Origin: Chlamydiota bacterium
GTDB lineage: Bacteria; Auribacterota; Tritonobacteria; UBA1439
DNA: 64,000 nt
Assembly: GCA_012729785.1 (NCBI GenBank)
Contig: JAAYCL010000022.1
Coordinates: forward strand, 22,567-86,566
Reading direction: 5' to 3'
Shown: in pieces, positions 49,593-60,017 of the stretch
Layout: the number at the start of each line of letters is the position of its first letter
Position numbering within the stretch: the stretch's first letter is position 1
Program-made: the position numbers and the translations under genes
Notes under the pieces: generated by a model
What the model was told of the DNA's origin: nothing
The model's database searches: none
What the model saw: the letters and a program-made list of their open reading frames with translations, nothing else

Positions 49593-50179
49593 GCCGGAAG
49601 AAGATCGTGATCCTGTGCGGGAGCCCGCGCCGGGCGGGAAACACGCGCACGCTTGCGGAGTGGGCGGCCGAGGGCGCGCGGAAGGCGGGCGTCGACGTCG
49701 AACTGATCGACCTCACGGGGCTGCGCTACGCCGCCTGCGGCTGCACCTCCTGCTACGGCTGCCAGAGGATTGCGGAGTACCGGTGCGTCCTGAACGACGA
49801 GGCCTCGGAACTCCTCGCCCGCCTGCCGGCCGCCGATGCCCTCGTCATCGCCACGCCGATCTACTTCTTCGGCCCCTCGGCGCAGACGAAGGTCTTTCTG
49901 GACCGCTGCTTCTCGCTCGCCAAGTTCGACGAGGAGGGGAATGCGACCTCCGCGCTCAAGGGGAAAACGATCGCCCTGATCGCCTCGGCGGGCGGCGAGA
50001 TACACGAGGGCCTCAAGATCGTCGAGGACACCTTCCGGATCTTCGCCGAGTTCGTCGGGGGACCGTACGCCTCGTTCCTGGCCCCCCGGGCGCCGATGGA
50101 GGAAGGCGCGCTCGCGCGCGACGCCATACTCAAGGAAAAGGCGACCGCCTTCGGCGCAACGCTCGCCTCGTCCCTCTGA
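49589..50179 (+). CDS. Flavodoxin-family reductase with Cys cluster (iron-sulfur flavoprotein-like)
   Basis: 196 residues. NADPH-dependent FMN-reductase fold: ILCGSPRRAGNTRTL near residue 10 binds FMN phosphate; ATPIYFFGPSAQTKVFLDR follows. Residues 52-66 have C-x2-C-x2-C-x7-C (C52, C55, C58, C66), the compact motif of archaeal/clostridial iron-sulfur flavoproteins that hold a [4Fe-4S] cluster. It could feed electrons to a partner; the adjacent radical SAM gene, 6 bp downstream, is a candidate. Physiological role unknown. Confidence 0.8.
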   Translation: MSRKKIVILCGSPRRAGNTRTLAEWAAEGARKAGVDVELIDLTGLRYAACGCTSCYGCQRIAEYRCVLNDEASELLARLPAADALVIATPIYFFGPSAQTKVFLDRCFSLAKFDEEGNATSALKGKTIALIASAGGEIHEGLKIVEDTFRIFAEFVGGPYASFLAPRAPMEEGALARDAILKEKATAFGATLASSL

Positions 50180-50185
50180 GGCGCG

Positions 50186-51088
50186 ATGCGCACCGCCTTT
50201 CTTGTCGCCACGCGCCGCTGCACGCGGGACTGCCCGTTCTGCTTCTACGCCACCGGCTACCTCCGCCACCCCTCGGTCGAGCTGGAGACGCCCCGGATCA
50301 TCGAGGCCGTCGGCAGGGCCGCCGAGCTCGGCGCGACGAAGCTCATCGTCAGCGGCGGCGAGCCGCTCCTCCGCCCGGACCTGGGGCAGATCCTCGAGAA
50401 GGCGGGCGCCTGCGGCATGACGCGGCTCCTCCTGACGAACGGCGACCCGCTCGACGAGCGGACCGTCCGGCGCGTCGCGCAGGCGGGCCTCGAGGCCGTC
50501 TCCCTCTCGGTGAACGACACCGCCACGCTCCCGCGGCGCGCGGCGGCGGTCGCTCTCCTCGCGCGGGAGGCGGCGGTCCCGGTCACCGCGATCATCGCGT
50601 TCCACCGGCGAAACGCGAACGAGATCCCGGCGATCCTCGACTGGGCCGCGCGCAGCGGCGTCGCCGCGCTGCTCCAGCCGGCGTTTATCCCCCCCGGATC
50701 GGCGGGGGAGCGGTCCCTCTCCCCGCGCCGCCTCTCCCCGGACGAGTGGGCCGTCGTGGAACCCGCCGTGAGGCGCTGGGCTTCGGCCTCGGGCGCGGAG
50801 CCGTACGCCCGCCTCGTGCTCGGCCTCTACGGCCGCGGGGAACCGCTGAAACCCCGCCGCTGCGCCATGGGATCCGGCGCGTTCGTCATCGACTGCGACG
50901 GCTCCGTCTACCCGTGTTTCCACCGGCGGGATCTCGCGGCGGGGGGGATCCTTTCGAGCGACGCGGCGGAGCTCGAAACGCGGCTGGCCGCGGCGGCGGA
51001 GGCGGTGGCAGAGGCCCCCTGTTTCGGGGAGCGGTGCGTGTCGCTCTTCGCCGGCGTCGAGGGAATTGACCTCGCCCCCGCAAGGTAG
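50186..51088 (+). CDS. Radical SAM protein with SPASM-like C-terminus
   Basis: 300 residues starting MRTAFLVATRRC. Cluster motif CTRDCPFC at residues about 12-19, SGGEPLLRPDL and SLSVNDTA. The C-terminal third has RRCAMGSGAFVIDCDGSVYPCFHRR, then CFGERC, fitting a truncated SPASM auxiliary cluster region. Substrate unknown; not an obvious MoaA, PqqE or HemN. Its neighbours metF and an iron-sulfur-flavoprotein-like gene suggest one short operon. Confidence 0.75.
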   Translation: MRTAFLVATRRCTRDCPFCFYATGYLRHPSVELETPRIIEAVGRAAELGATKLIVSGGEPLLRPDLGQILEKAGACGMTRLLLTNGDPLDERTVRRVAQAGLEAVSLSVNDTATLPRRAAAVALLAREAAVPVTAIIAFHRRNANEIPAILDWAARSGVAALLQPAFIPPGSAGERSLSPRRLSPDEWAVVEPAVRRWASASGAEPYARLVLGLYGRGEPLKPRRCAMGSGAFVIDCDGSVYPCFHRRDLAAGGILSSDAAELETRLAAAAEAVAEAPCFGERCVSLFAGVEGIDLAPAR

Positions 51089-51094
51089 TACAGT
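51066..51094 (+). promoter_or_regulatory. Promoter of the zinc dehydrogenase gene
   Basis: TTGACC at 51066-51071, 17-bp spacer, TACAGT at 51089-51094. It overlaps the final codons of the radical SAM gene and lies 60 bp before the ATG at 51155. Confidence 0.65.
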
Positions 51095-51154
51095 GTCCCC
51101 GCACAGGGCGGACGAATCGGACGGGTCCGACCGTGCGCTGCCGGAGGCACACCG

Positions 51155-52105
51155 ATGCGCGCGCTCGTATACGACGGGAAGCTCCGCCTGCGCACCGACC
51201 ACCCGGCGCCGGCGCGCCGGCCCGGTGAGTCGCTCGTCTCCGTTTCGCTCGCGGGGATCTGCGCCACCGACCTCGAGATCGTCAAGGGGTACATGGGGTT
51301 TCACGGCGTCCTCGGGCACGAGTTCGTCGGGCGCGTACAGGAGAGCGATCGCGGCGACCTCGTCGGGAAACGGGTGGTGGGGGAGATCAACTGCCCCTGC
51401 GGTTCCTGCCCGCTGTGTCTCCGCGGCCTCGGGAAGCACTGCCCGACGCGAAGCGTCCTCGGGATACAGGGGCACGACGGGGCGTTCGCCGATCTCCTCG
51501 TTTTGCCGGACGCGAACCTCCACCCGGTGCCCGAGGGCGTCTCGGACCGGGAGGCGGTCTTCGTCGAGCCGCTCGCGGCCGCCTGGCAGGCGCTGATCCA
51601 GGCGGCCCCCGCGAAGGGGGAGGAGACGGTGGTGCTCGGGGACGGGCGGCTCGGCATCCTCGTCGCGATGGTCTTCGTGTCGGAAGGTTTCCCGGTGACG
51701 CTGCTCGGGAAGCACCCGGAGAAGCTCGCCCTCGCAGGCGCGGCGGGCGCCGAGACCGGCCTGGTAGGGGAGGCGCGCCGGCTGCCGCGGGCGGACCTGG
51801 TGGTGGAGGCGACCGGCAGCCCCTCGGGACTCGAGACGGCCCTGCGGATCGTGCGCCCCGCGGGGAGGATCGTTCTCAAGACCACGATCGCCGGCCCGCA
51901 TACGGTGGGGCTCGCGTCGCTCGTCGTGGACGAGGTTGCGCTTATCGGCTCCCGCTGCGGCCCGTTCAACCGGGCGCTGGAGTCGCTCGCCGCGGGCGCG
52001 GTGGATGTCTCCGCGCTGGCGGCCGCCGAGTTTTCGCTGGAGCGGGGCGTGGAGGCGATGCGCGCCGCCGCGGGCGCGCTCAAGGTGCTGCTGGCCGTCT
52101 CGTGA
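51155..52105 (+). CDS. Zinc-dependent MDR alcohol/sorbitol dehydrogenase
   Basis: 316 residues, slightly short for the family. Catalytic-zinc ligands in AGICATDLE and LGHEFVG; structural-zinc cysteines in CPCGSCPLCLRGLGKHC; nucleotide-binding VVLGDGRLGILVA. NAD(P)-dependent alcohol or polyol oxidation by family; closest in style to threonine/sorbitol-type MDR. Substrate unknown. First of a new transcription unit, followed 31 bp later by the OstA-like gene. Confidence 0.83.
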   Translation: MRALVYDGKLRLRTDHPAPARRPGESLVSVSLAGICATDLEIVKGYMGFHGVLGHEFVGRVQESDRGDLVGKRVVGEINCPCGSCPLCLRGLGKHCPTRSVLGIQGHDGAFADLLVLPDANLHPVPEGVSDREAVFVEPLAAAWQALIQAAPAKGEETVVLGDGRLGILVAMVFVSEGFPVTLLGKHPEKLALAGAAGAETGLVGEARRLPRADLVVEATGSPSGLETALRIVRPAGRIVLKTTIAGPHTVGLASLVVDEVALIGSRCGPFNRALESLAAGAVDVSALAAAEFSLERGVEAMRAAAGALKVLLAVS

Positions 52106-52136
52106 CCGCGGGAAGGCCCGAAGAAAGGATCGGAGG

Positions 52137-52652
52137 ATGCGCACGATACTGACGGCCGCCATGCTCGCGGCGGCCTTTTCGTCCGCGGCCGCCGCCGCGG
52201 AGCTGCGCCTGCCCGCCGAGGGCAGGGGCGAGGTCGTCGTGACCGCGACCTCGCTCTCGCGCGACGCCGGGGGCGGCGTCATCGCGACGGGGAGATCGAC
52301 CGTCGTCCACGGGGACCTGTCGATCTCCTGCGCGGGGACGATCCGAATCGCGCTCTCGGGGGACTTCTTCAGCGCGCTCGAGGCCTCGGGGACGGTGGAG
52401 GCGAAGGCGGGGAACCGGGCGCTCCGGGCCGGGCGGCTCGACTACGAGTCGACGCGGCACCTCGTGACGCTGCGCGGAAACCCCGAGGTCGTCGAGAACG
52501 GCACCACCTACCGGGCGGGGGAGCGGATACTCCTCTACCTCGAGACCGGCGTGATGCGGTGCGAGCCGAAGGCGATGATCTCCGTCGACCGGCGCTTCCA
52601 GAAGCCGGCCCCGCCGAAGCCGAAGAGGAGGAGGTTGTTTGGGCTCTTCTGA
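52137..52652 (+). CDS. OstA/LptA-like periplasmic protein
   Basis: 171 residues from the ATG at 52137 (GGAGG just before it). Signal peptide (LTAAMLAAAFSSAAAAAE), then an all-beta region with regular strands (VVVTATSLSRD, AKAGNRALRAGRLDYES, ENGTTYRAGERILLY), the OstA/LptA beta-jellyroll pattern, and a basic tail. LptA-type proteins bridge LPS across the periplasm. The family call is from pattern rather than strong motifs. Its end overlaps trpC by 14 nt. Confidence 0.6.
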   Translation: MRTILTAAMLAAAFSSAAAAAELRLPAEGRGEVVVTATSLSRDAGGGVIATGRSTVVHGDLSISCAGTIRIALSGDFFSALEASGTVEAKAGNRALRAGRLDYESTRHLVTLRGNPEVVENGTTYRAGERILLYLETGVMRCEPKAMISVDRRFQKPAPPKPKRRRLFGLF

Positions 52653-53466
52653 TCCAATCGAACGCCTCCTCGAGAGGATCGTCGCGGCGAAGCGGCGCCG
52701 GGTCGCGCAGAGCCGGCGCGAGACGCCCGTCTCCGCCCTGGACGCGCGGGCGAGGCGGCGGACGCCGCGCGACCTCGGCGCCGCCCTCGCGGCGCGGCCG
52801 TTCGCGGTGATCGCCGAGACGAAGAAGGCCTCCCCCTCCGCCGGGCTCATCCGTCCCGACTACGATCCGGCGGCCATCGCCCGCGGCTACGAGGCGGCGG
52901 GGGCGGCGGCGATCTCCGTGCTCACCGAGGAGAGCCGTTTCTCGGGCGAAATGGCCCACCTCCTCCTGGTGCGGGAGGCGGTCTCCCTCCCGGTGCTGCG
53001 GAAGGATTTCATCGTGGACGAGTACCAGGTGCACGAATCGGCGGCGGCGGGCGCCGACGCCGTCCTGCTCATCGCGCGGCTGCTTCCCGGGCGGGAACTC
53101 GCCCGCCTGGCCGCCCGCTGCCTCGACCTCGGCCTCACGCCCCTCGTCGAGGTCCACGCCGAGGAGGAGGTCGAGGCGGCCGTGGGATCGGGGGCGCGCG
53201 TCATCGGCATCAACAACCGGGATCTGCAGACCCTCTCGGTCGGGCTCGAGACGACGTTCGCCCTGAAGCCGCTGATCCCGCCCGATAGGATCGTGGTGAG
53301 CGAGAGCGGCATCCGGAACCCCGCGGACCTGGACGCCCTCTCCTCCTGCGGCGTCCGGGCGGCGCTCGTCGGCGAGCGGCTGCTCGCCGAGGCCGATCCC
53401 GGCCGCGCCCTCGCGGCGCTCATCGGGGGGATGGCCGGCGCCGCGGCGCCCGGGGGACGCCGATGA
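52639..53466 (+). CDS. trpC: Indole-3-glycerol-phosphate synthase
   Basis: Closes the indole ring from CdRP in tryptophan synthesis. 275 residues from a TTG at 52639 with AGGAGGAGG upstream. [12 protein letters not shown] (catalytic Lys near residue 56), [30 protein letters not shown] and VSESGI all match TrpC. Coupled to trpF by ATGA. Confidence 0.94.
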   Translation: MGSSDPIERLLERIVAAKRRRVAQSRRETPVSALDARARRRTPRDLGAALAARPFAVIAETKKASPSAGLIRPDYDPAAIARGYEAAGAAAISVLTEESRFSGEMAHLLLVREAVSLPVLRKDFIVDEYQVHESAAAGADAVLLIARLLPGRELARLAARCLDLGLTPLVEVHAEEEVEAAVGSGARVIGINNRDLQTLSVGLETTFALKPLIPPDRIVVSESGIRNPADLDALSSCGVRAALVGERLLAEADPGRALAALIGGMAGAAAPGGRR

Positions 53467-54109
53467 CGGTCCGCGTGAAGATCTGCGGCATCACGAACGC
53501 CGCCGACGCCCTCCTCGCCGTCGAAGCGGGCGCGGACGCCCTCGGCTTCGTCTTCGCCCCGAGCCCGCGCCGCGTCTCCGTCGAGGAGGCCGCGGCGATC
53601 GTCGGGGCCCTGCCGCCGTTCGTCGCGGCGGTGGGGGTGTTCGTGAACGAGCGCCCGGCGCGCATCCGGGAGATCGTCGCGCGCTGCGGCCTCGGTTTCG
53701 TCCAGTTCCACGGGGACGAGGGGCCGGAGGAGTGCGGCCTGTTCGGCGCTCGCGCGATCAAGGCGTTCCGCGTGAAGGACGCGGAGGCCCTGGGCGGGAT
53801 CGAACGGTACCCGGTCGGCGCGTTTTTGCTGGACGGCCATCTCCCCGGCGTCCGCGGGGGGACGGGGACGGCGTTCCGGTGGGAGCTCGCCGCCGTCGCG
53901 GCCGCCGCGGGGAAACCGATCATCCTCTCCGGGGGGCTCACCGCCGAGAACGTGGCGCGGGCCGTCGCCGCGGCGGCGCCGTACGCAGTGGACGTCAGCA
54001 GCGGCGTCGAATCGGCGCCGGGGAAAAAGGACCGGGCGCGCATGGAGGAGTTCGTCAGGCGCGCGAAGGCGGCCGGCGCGGATCCGCGGCCGGGGACGGG
54101 AGGGGGGCG

Positions 54110-54113
<4 letters not shown>
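53463..54113 (+). CDS. trpF: Phosphoribosylanthranilate isomerase
   Basis: 216 residues. [12 protein letters not shown] with the catalytic Cys at the start, [18 protein letters not shown], and [11 protein letters not shown] near the end with the catalytic Asp region VDVSSGVES. Isomerises PRA to CdRP. Separate from trpC, unlike the fused enterobacterial protein. Overlaps both neighbours by 4 nt. Confidence 0.94.
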
Positions 54114-55299
<1,186 letters not shown>

Positions 55300-55303
<4 letters not shown>

Positions 55304-56130
55304 ACCGGATCGACGCGGCGTTCAGACGGCTCCGGAAGGAGCGGCGCGCGGGGTTCATCGCCTACCTGACGGCCGGCGACCCGTCCCCGGCCATGACGGT
55401 CCCGCTCGTCCGGGCGCTCGAGGCCAACGGCGCCGACATCGTCGAGCTGGGCGTCCCGTTCTCCGACCCGCTCGCGGACGGGGTGGTGAACCAGCGCGCC
55501 GCGGAACGCGCGCTGCGCCGCGGCACGACCCTCGGCGGCGTCCTCGGGATGGTGCGCCGCATCCGGGAACGGTCCGAGATCCCGATCGTCCTCTTCACCT
55601 ACCTGAACCCCGTGCACGCCTACGGCTTCGACCGGTTCGCCGCGGACGCGGCGCGGGCGGGGGTCGACGGGGCGCTCTTCCTCGACCTCCCCCCCGAGGA
55701 GGCCCGGGGCTGCGCGGCGGTCCTCGCCGCCCGCGGCGTGCGGCGGATCGTCCTGATCGCCCCGACGACCCCGCCGGAGCGGGCGCGCCGCATCGCCCGG
55801 CAGGCGCGGGGGTTCATCTACTGCGTCTCGAGGACCGGGGTCACTGGGGAGGGCGGCGCGCTCGACCCGGGGCTCGCGGCCCGCGTCCGCGCCTTGAAAC
55901 GCGCCGCCTGCGCGCCTGTCGCGGTCGGCTTCGGGATCTCGACGCCCGCGCAGGTCGCCGCGACCGCCCGGGCGGCGGACGCGGTCGTGGTCGGGAGCGC
56001 GCTCGTGCGCGAGATCGAGCGCGGCGGCGCGCCGGCCGACCTGATCGGGCGGGTGGGCGCGAAGGCGAGGCGTCTGTCGGCGCCGCTGCGCCGGGGCGGC
56101 GGACGGGCGGACGGGAGACAAGGCGGCTGA
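55300..56130 (+). CDS. trpA: Tryptophan synthase alpha chain
   Basis: 276 residues from a GTG at 55300 (GTGA overlap). [10 protein letters not shown], the catalytic Glu in [36 protein letters not shown], and [10 protein letters not shown]. Usual TrpA; the DGVVNQRA stretch differs slightly from the common DGP.IQ. The C-terminal 25 residues are a low-complexity Gly/Arg tail. Last gene of the visible trp set; trpE, trpG and trpD are not in the window. Confidence 0.95.
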
Positions 56131-56150
56131 ACAGGCCGGCGGGGGGGATC

Positions 56151-57251
56151 ATGCGCGCACAACCGACGCAGGGGCGCATCTTCGCGGTGATCATGGCGGG
56201 GGGGGGAGGGGAACGGTTCTGGCCCGCGAGCCGGCAGGCGCTCCCCAAGCAGCTCCTCCGCATCTTCGGGAAACGCACGATGATCCAGGAGACGGCGCGG
56301 CGCATCTCCGGGCTCGTGCCGCCGGAACGTCTCGTCGTCGTGACCACCGCGCTCCAGGCGCCCCTCATCGCCCGCCAGCTCCCCCGCATCCCCCGCGGCT
56401 CCATCGTCGCCGAGCCGTTCGGGAGGGACACCGCGGCCTGCGTCGCCCTGGGGGCGGCGATCGTCTTGTCGCGGGATCCGGAGGGGGTCATGGTGGTGCT
56501 CCCCGCCGACCACGTGATCCGCGACCGGCGGCGGCTGCTGGCCGCCCTCCGCGACGCCTGCCGGTTCGCGCGCGAGCGGGAGTGTCTCGTCACCCTCGGC
56601 ATCGTCCCCACGGAGCCGGCGACCGGCTACGGCTACATCCGCGGGGGCGCCGCGGTGTCCCGCGGGATGCGGACCGTCTTCTCGAAGGTGCGGGCGTTCA
56701 CCGAGAAACCCGCCCCCGCCGTCGCGCGGCGCTACCTGAGGAGCGGCGACTACTACTGGAACAGCGGGATCTTCGTCTGGAAGGCGTCCGTCATCGCCGA
56801 GGAGTTCAAGCGGCACATGCCCGCGCTGCACCGGGGGCTGGTCGAGATCAGGGACGCGCTGGGCACGCGGAGGGCCGCCGCCGTCATCCGGCGGGTCTAC
56901 AAGCGGATCGAACGGATCTCCATCGACTATGGGGTGATGGAGAAGTCCGACCGGACGGTCGTCGCCCGCGCCGATTTCGACTGGGACGACGCCGGCTCCT
57001 GGTGCGCCCTCGAACGGCATTTCCCCGAGGACCGCGCGGGGAACGTGATCCTCGGCAACAGCGTCGCCCTCGACACCGAGCGCTGTATCATCGTCTCGGA
57101 TGATGGTATAGTGGGCTGCCTCGGCGTCAAGGATCTCGTCGTGGTGAAGACCGCCGATGCGGTGCTCGTCTGCCGGCGCGGCGCGGCGCAGGAGCTGAAG
57201 CGGATCGTGCGGGAACTGAAGGCGGGCGCGGGGATGCGTCGGTTCGCCTGA
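56151..57251 (+). CDS. manC: Mannose-1-phosphate guanylyltransferase
   Basis: 366 residues from ATG 56151. Nucleotidyltransferase fold: VIMAGGGGERFWPASR (pyrophosphorylase signature), PKQLLRIFGKRTMIQ, VVLPADHVI, TEKPAP and NSGIFVWKA. Makes GDP-mannose from GTP and Man-1-P. It lacks the C-terminal cupin isomerase domain of bifunctional ManC/AlgA. Probably supplies the glycan cluster 30 kb upstream. Placed 20 bp after trpA, so perhaps on the same transcript. Confidence 0.93.
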   Translation: MRAQPTQGRIFAVIMAGGGGERFWPASRQALPKQLLRIFGKRTMIQETARRISGLVPPERLVVVTTALQAPLIARQLPRIPRGSIVAEPFGRDTAACVALGAAIVLSRDPEGVMVVLPADHVIRDRRRLLAALRDACRFARERECLVTLGIVPTEPATGYGYIRGGAAVSRGMRTVFSKVRAFTEKPAPAVARRYLRSGDYYWNSGIFVWKASVIAEEFKRHMPALHRGLVEIRDALGTRRAAAVIRRVYKRIERISIDYGVMEKSDRTVVARADFDWDDAGSWCALERHFPEDRAGNVILGNSVALDTERCIIVSDDGIVGCLGVKDLVVVKTADAVLVCRRGAAQELKRIVRELKAGAGMRRFA

Positions 57252-57283
57252 GCGGGGGCGCGGGGAAAGGGCGGGGAGGGGAG

Positions 57284-58222
57284 ATGAAGGTATTCTGCGG
57301 CCGGTCGAACCCGGAGTTGAGCCGCGAGATATGCGGGTATCTCGGCATCGAGCTCGGCAAGTGCATCATCCACAAGTTCAAGAACGACAACACCTTCGTG
57401 CGCATCGAGGAGAACGTCCGGGGGAAGGACGTCTTCGTCATCCAGACGAGCGCCCCGCCCGTCAACGACTACTTCATGGAACTCCTCATCATGATCGACG
57501 CGCTCAAGCACGCCTCCGCGCGCCGGGTGACCGCCGTGCTCCCGTACTACCCGTACGCCAGGTCCGACAAGAAGGACCAGCCCCGCATCTGCATCACCGC
57601 GCGTCTGGTCGCCGACCTGCTCGAGAGCGCGGGCGCGGACCGCGTGCTCACGATGAACCTCCACGCCGAGCAGATCCAGGGCTTCTTCGGGATCCCGGTG
57701 GACCAGCTCCTCGCCTCGCCGATCCTCTGCGACTACTTCAGCCGCAACGGGGTCGAAAACTGCATCGTGGTCGCCCCCGACGCCGGCAGCGCCAAGCGCG
57801 CCGAGCGGTATGCCCGCCAACTCGGCCTGCCGCTCGCCATCCTCGATAAGCGCCGCGATCCGCTGAACGACACCGTGGAGATCTATCATATCATCGGCGA
57901 CGTCTCCGGGAAGAACGCCATCGTCTTCGACGACGAGATCGCCACGGGCGGGTCGATGATCGAGACCGCCCACGCCCTCCTCTCGCACGGGGCGCGCGAC
58001 ATCCACGCCGGGGCTGTCCACGCGGTCCTCTGCGGCAACGCCACGCAGAAGCTCCAGGAGTCGCCGTACAAACAGATCGTCGTCACCAACACCCTCCCGA
58101 TCGAGGGCGGGAAGAAGATCCCCAAGATCAAGGTGCTCTCGGTGGCGCAGCTGTTCGGGGAGGCGATCCGCCGCATCCACGAGGCCAAGACGCTGAGCGA
58201 GCTCTTCGGCAAGCACCTCTGA
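57284..58222 (+). CDS. prs: Ribose-phosphate pyrophosphokinase
   Basis: Makes PRPP from ribose-5-phosphate and ATP, needed for purines, pyrimidines, His and Trp. 312 residues: FCGRSNPELS at the N-terminus, PYYPYARSDKKDQP with ATP-binding residues, VVAPDAGSAKRAERYA, and the PRPP loop VFDDEIATGGSMIE. Class I length. Linked to trp genes by need for PRPP, and to ruvX 15 bp later. Confidence 0.95.
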   Translation: MKVFCGRSNPELSREICGYLGIELGKCIIHKFKNDNTFVRIEENVRGKDVFVIQTSAPPVNDYFMELLIMIDALKHASARRVTAVLPYYPYARSDKKDQPRICITARLVADLLESAGADRVLTMNLHAEQIQGFFGIPVDQLLASPILCDYFSRNGVENCIVVAPDAGSAKRAERYARQLGLPLAILDKRRDPLNDTVEIYHIIGDVSGKNAIVFDDEIATGGSMIETAHALLSHGARDIHAGAVHAVLCGNATQKLQESPYKQIVVTNTLPIEGGKKIPKIKVLSVAQLFGEAIRRIHEAKTLSELFGKHL

Positions 58223-58237
58223 GGCGGCGGAAACGCG

Positions 58238-58663
58238 ATGCGTCTGCTCGGCATAGACCCGGGGGAACGGCGGATCGGGATCGCGGTGAGCGACCCGGGG
58301 CGCAGCATCGCCTCCCCCGCCGGGGCGATCGAGCGGGGAGACCCGGCCGAGACGCTCCGGCGCATCGGCGACGCGGCGCGGCGGCACGAGGCGGCCGGGA
58401 TCGTCGTGGGGCTCCCGCTGAACATGGACGGGAGCGAGGGGCCGGCGGCGCGGAGCGCCCGCGGATTCGCGGACTCCCTCCGGGCGGCGCTCAACCTCCC
58501 CGTCGTCCTCTGGGACGAGCGTCTGACCACCGCCGAGGCGGACCGGTTCCTGAAATCGGCCGGGCTCTCGCGAAGGAAACGGAGCCTGCGCGTCGACGGG
58601 ATCGCCGCCCAGCGCATCCTCCAGTCGTACCTCGACAGCCCGGGCGCGAAGGGGACGCCGTGA
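58238..58663 (+). CDS. ruvX: Putative pre-16S rRNA nuclease / Holliday junction resolvase (YqgF/RuvX)
   Basis: 141 residues. RNase H-like: LGIDPGERRIGIAVSDP with the first catalytic Asp, IVVGLPLNMDGSEGPAA and LWDERLTTAEADRFL with the other acids. YqgF proteins act in 16S rRNA 5' processing. Overlaps the M16 protease gene by 4 nt. Confidence 0.9.
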   Translation: MRLLGIDPGERRIGIAVSDPGRSIASPAGAIERGDPAETLRRIGDAARRHEAAGIVVGLPLNMDGSEGPAARSARGFADSLRAALNLPVVLWDERLTTAEADRFLKSAGLSRRKRSLRVDGIAAQRILQSYLDSPGAKGTP

Positions 58664-59976
58664 GCCGCCCGCCCGCCGCCCGCCTCCGGGGGGAGGGGAG
58701 GACGCAGCCGCCGCCCCATCGCGTCACCGCCCTCCCGAGCGGCCTCAGGGTCGTGACCCTCGAGATGCCCGCGATGGAGTCGGTCTCCCTCGGGATCTGG
58801 ATCGGGACGGGGGGCCGGTACGAATCCCCCCGCCTGAACGGCGTCTCGCACTTCCTCGAGCACCTCCTCTTCAAGGGCACCGACCGGCGCTCGGCGCGCC
58901 GCCTGTCGCAGGAGATAGAGAGCGTCGGCGGCTCGCTGAACGGTTTCACCGGCGAGGAGTACACCTGCTACATGGCGAAGGTGCTGCACCGGCACCTCCG
59001 GCGCGCCGCGAACGTCCTCTTCGACATGTACCTCCACGCCTCCCTCAAGGCCGAGGACGTCGAGAAGGAGCGGACGGTCATCCGGGAAGAGATCAACATG
59101 TACCTGGATATGCCCGCGCAGCACGTGACGGACCTGTTCAACGCGGTGCTCTGGCCCGGGCAGCCGCTGGGAAGGCCCCTGGTGGGCACCGCGGAGACCG
59201 TCGGGGCGTTCACCCCGGACGATCTGCGGGCGTACCGGGCGCGGCACTACCTCCCGAAGAACACGGTCGTCGCCGCCGCGGGGAAGGTCGCGCACGAGGA
59301 GCTGGTGCGGATCGTCGAGCGCCTCGCGCCCGGGGGACCGGGGCGCCCGGCGCCGCGGTCCGCCCCCGCGGCGGACAGGCAGCGCCGCCCCGCGCTCCTG
59401 CTCTGCGACAAGAAGACCGAGCAGACCCACCTGTGCGTCGGGGTGCGGGGATACCGGCGGGAGCACCCGGACCGGTACGCCCTCCATCTCCTCAGCATCG
59501 CCCTCGGCGAGAATATGAGCTCCCGGCTCTTCCAGAGCGTCCGCGAGCGGCACGGGCTCGCCTACGCCATCGGCTCCTCCGTCGTCCGGTACCGGGATAC
59601 CGGCGCCTTCTCGGTCCACGCCGGCGTCGAGAACAACAAGTTCCTGCGGGCGCTCCGGCTGATTTTGCGGGAACTCGCGTCGGTCCGCGACGAGGGTCTC
59701 CGCCCGGCCGAGCTCGCCCGCGCGAAGGAGTACTGGACCGGCCAGTTCGCGATGGAGTTCGAGAAGACCACGCGAAACATGCTCGGGATCGGCGAGGGCC
59801 TCCTCCTCACGGGGCGGGTCTTGACAAAAGAGGAGATTCTGTCTAACATCGCGCGGGTCGGCTTGGACGACGTGCGGCGGGTGGCCGCGGATATCTTCCG
59901 CGAACGGAGGCTCAACCTGGCCGCCATAGGGCCCGCCGTCGGCGGAACGGCGGCCCATGATGCGCTGCATCTGTGA
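58660..59976 (+). CDS. M16 zinc metalloprotease (processing-peptidase-like)
   Basis: 438 residues from a GTG at 58660. HFLEHLLFKGT contains the inverted zinc motif HxxEH, with the distal Glu in the following helix; GSLNGFTGEEYT and the second-domain segment RERHGLAYAIGSSVV match the PqqL/MPP-beta family of about 420 residues. Cleaves peptides; a specific substrate is unknown. No signal peptide is evident, so it is probably cytoplasmic. Coupled to ruvX and rpe. Confidence 0.9.
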   Translation: MSRPPAARLRGEGRTQPPPHRVTALPSGLRVVTLEMPAMESVSLGIWIGTGGRYESPRLNGVSHFLEHLLFKGTDRRSARRLSQEIESVGGSLNGFTGEEYTCYMAKVLHRHLRRAANVLFDMYLHASLKAEDVEKERTVIREEINMYLDMPAQHVTDLFNAVLWPGQPLGRPLVGTAETVGAFTPDDLRAYRARHYLPKNTVVAAAGKVAHEELVRIVERLAPGGPGRPAPRSAPAADRQRRPALLLCDKKTEQTHLCVGVRGYRREHPDRYALHLLSIALGENMSSRLFQSVRERHGLAYAIGSSVVRYRDTGAFSVHAGVENNKFLRALRLILRELASVRDEGLRPAELARAKEYWTGQFAMEFEKTTRNMLGIGEGLLLTGRVLTKEEILSNIARVGLDDVRRVAADIFRERRLNLAAIGPAVGGTAAHDALHL

Positions 59977-60017
59977 ACAGCGCGTACGCGCGCGAAACGC
60001 CGCATGAACGGACGCCC

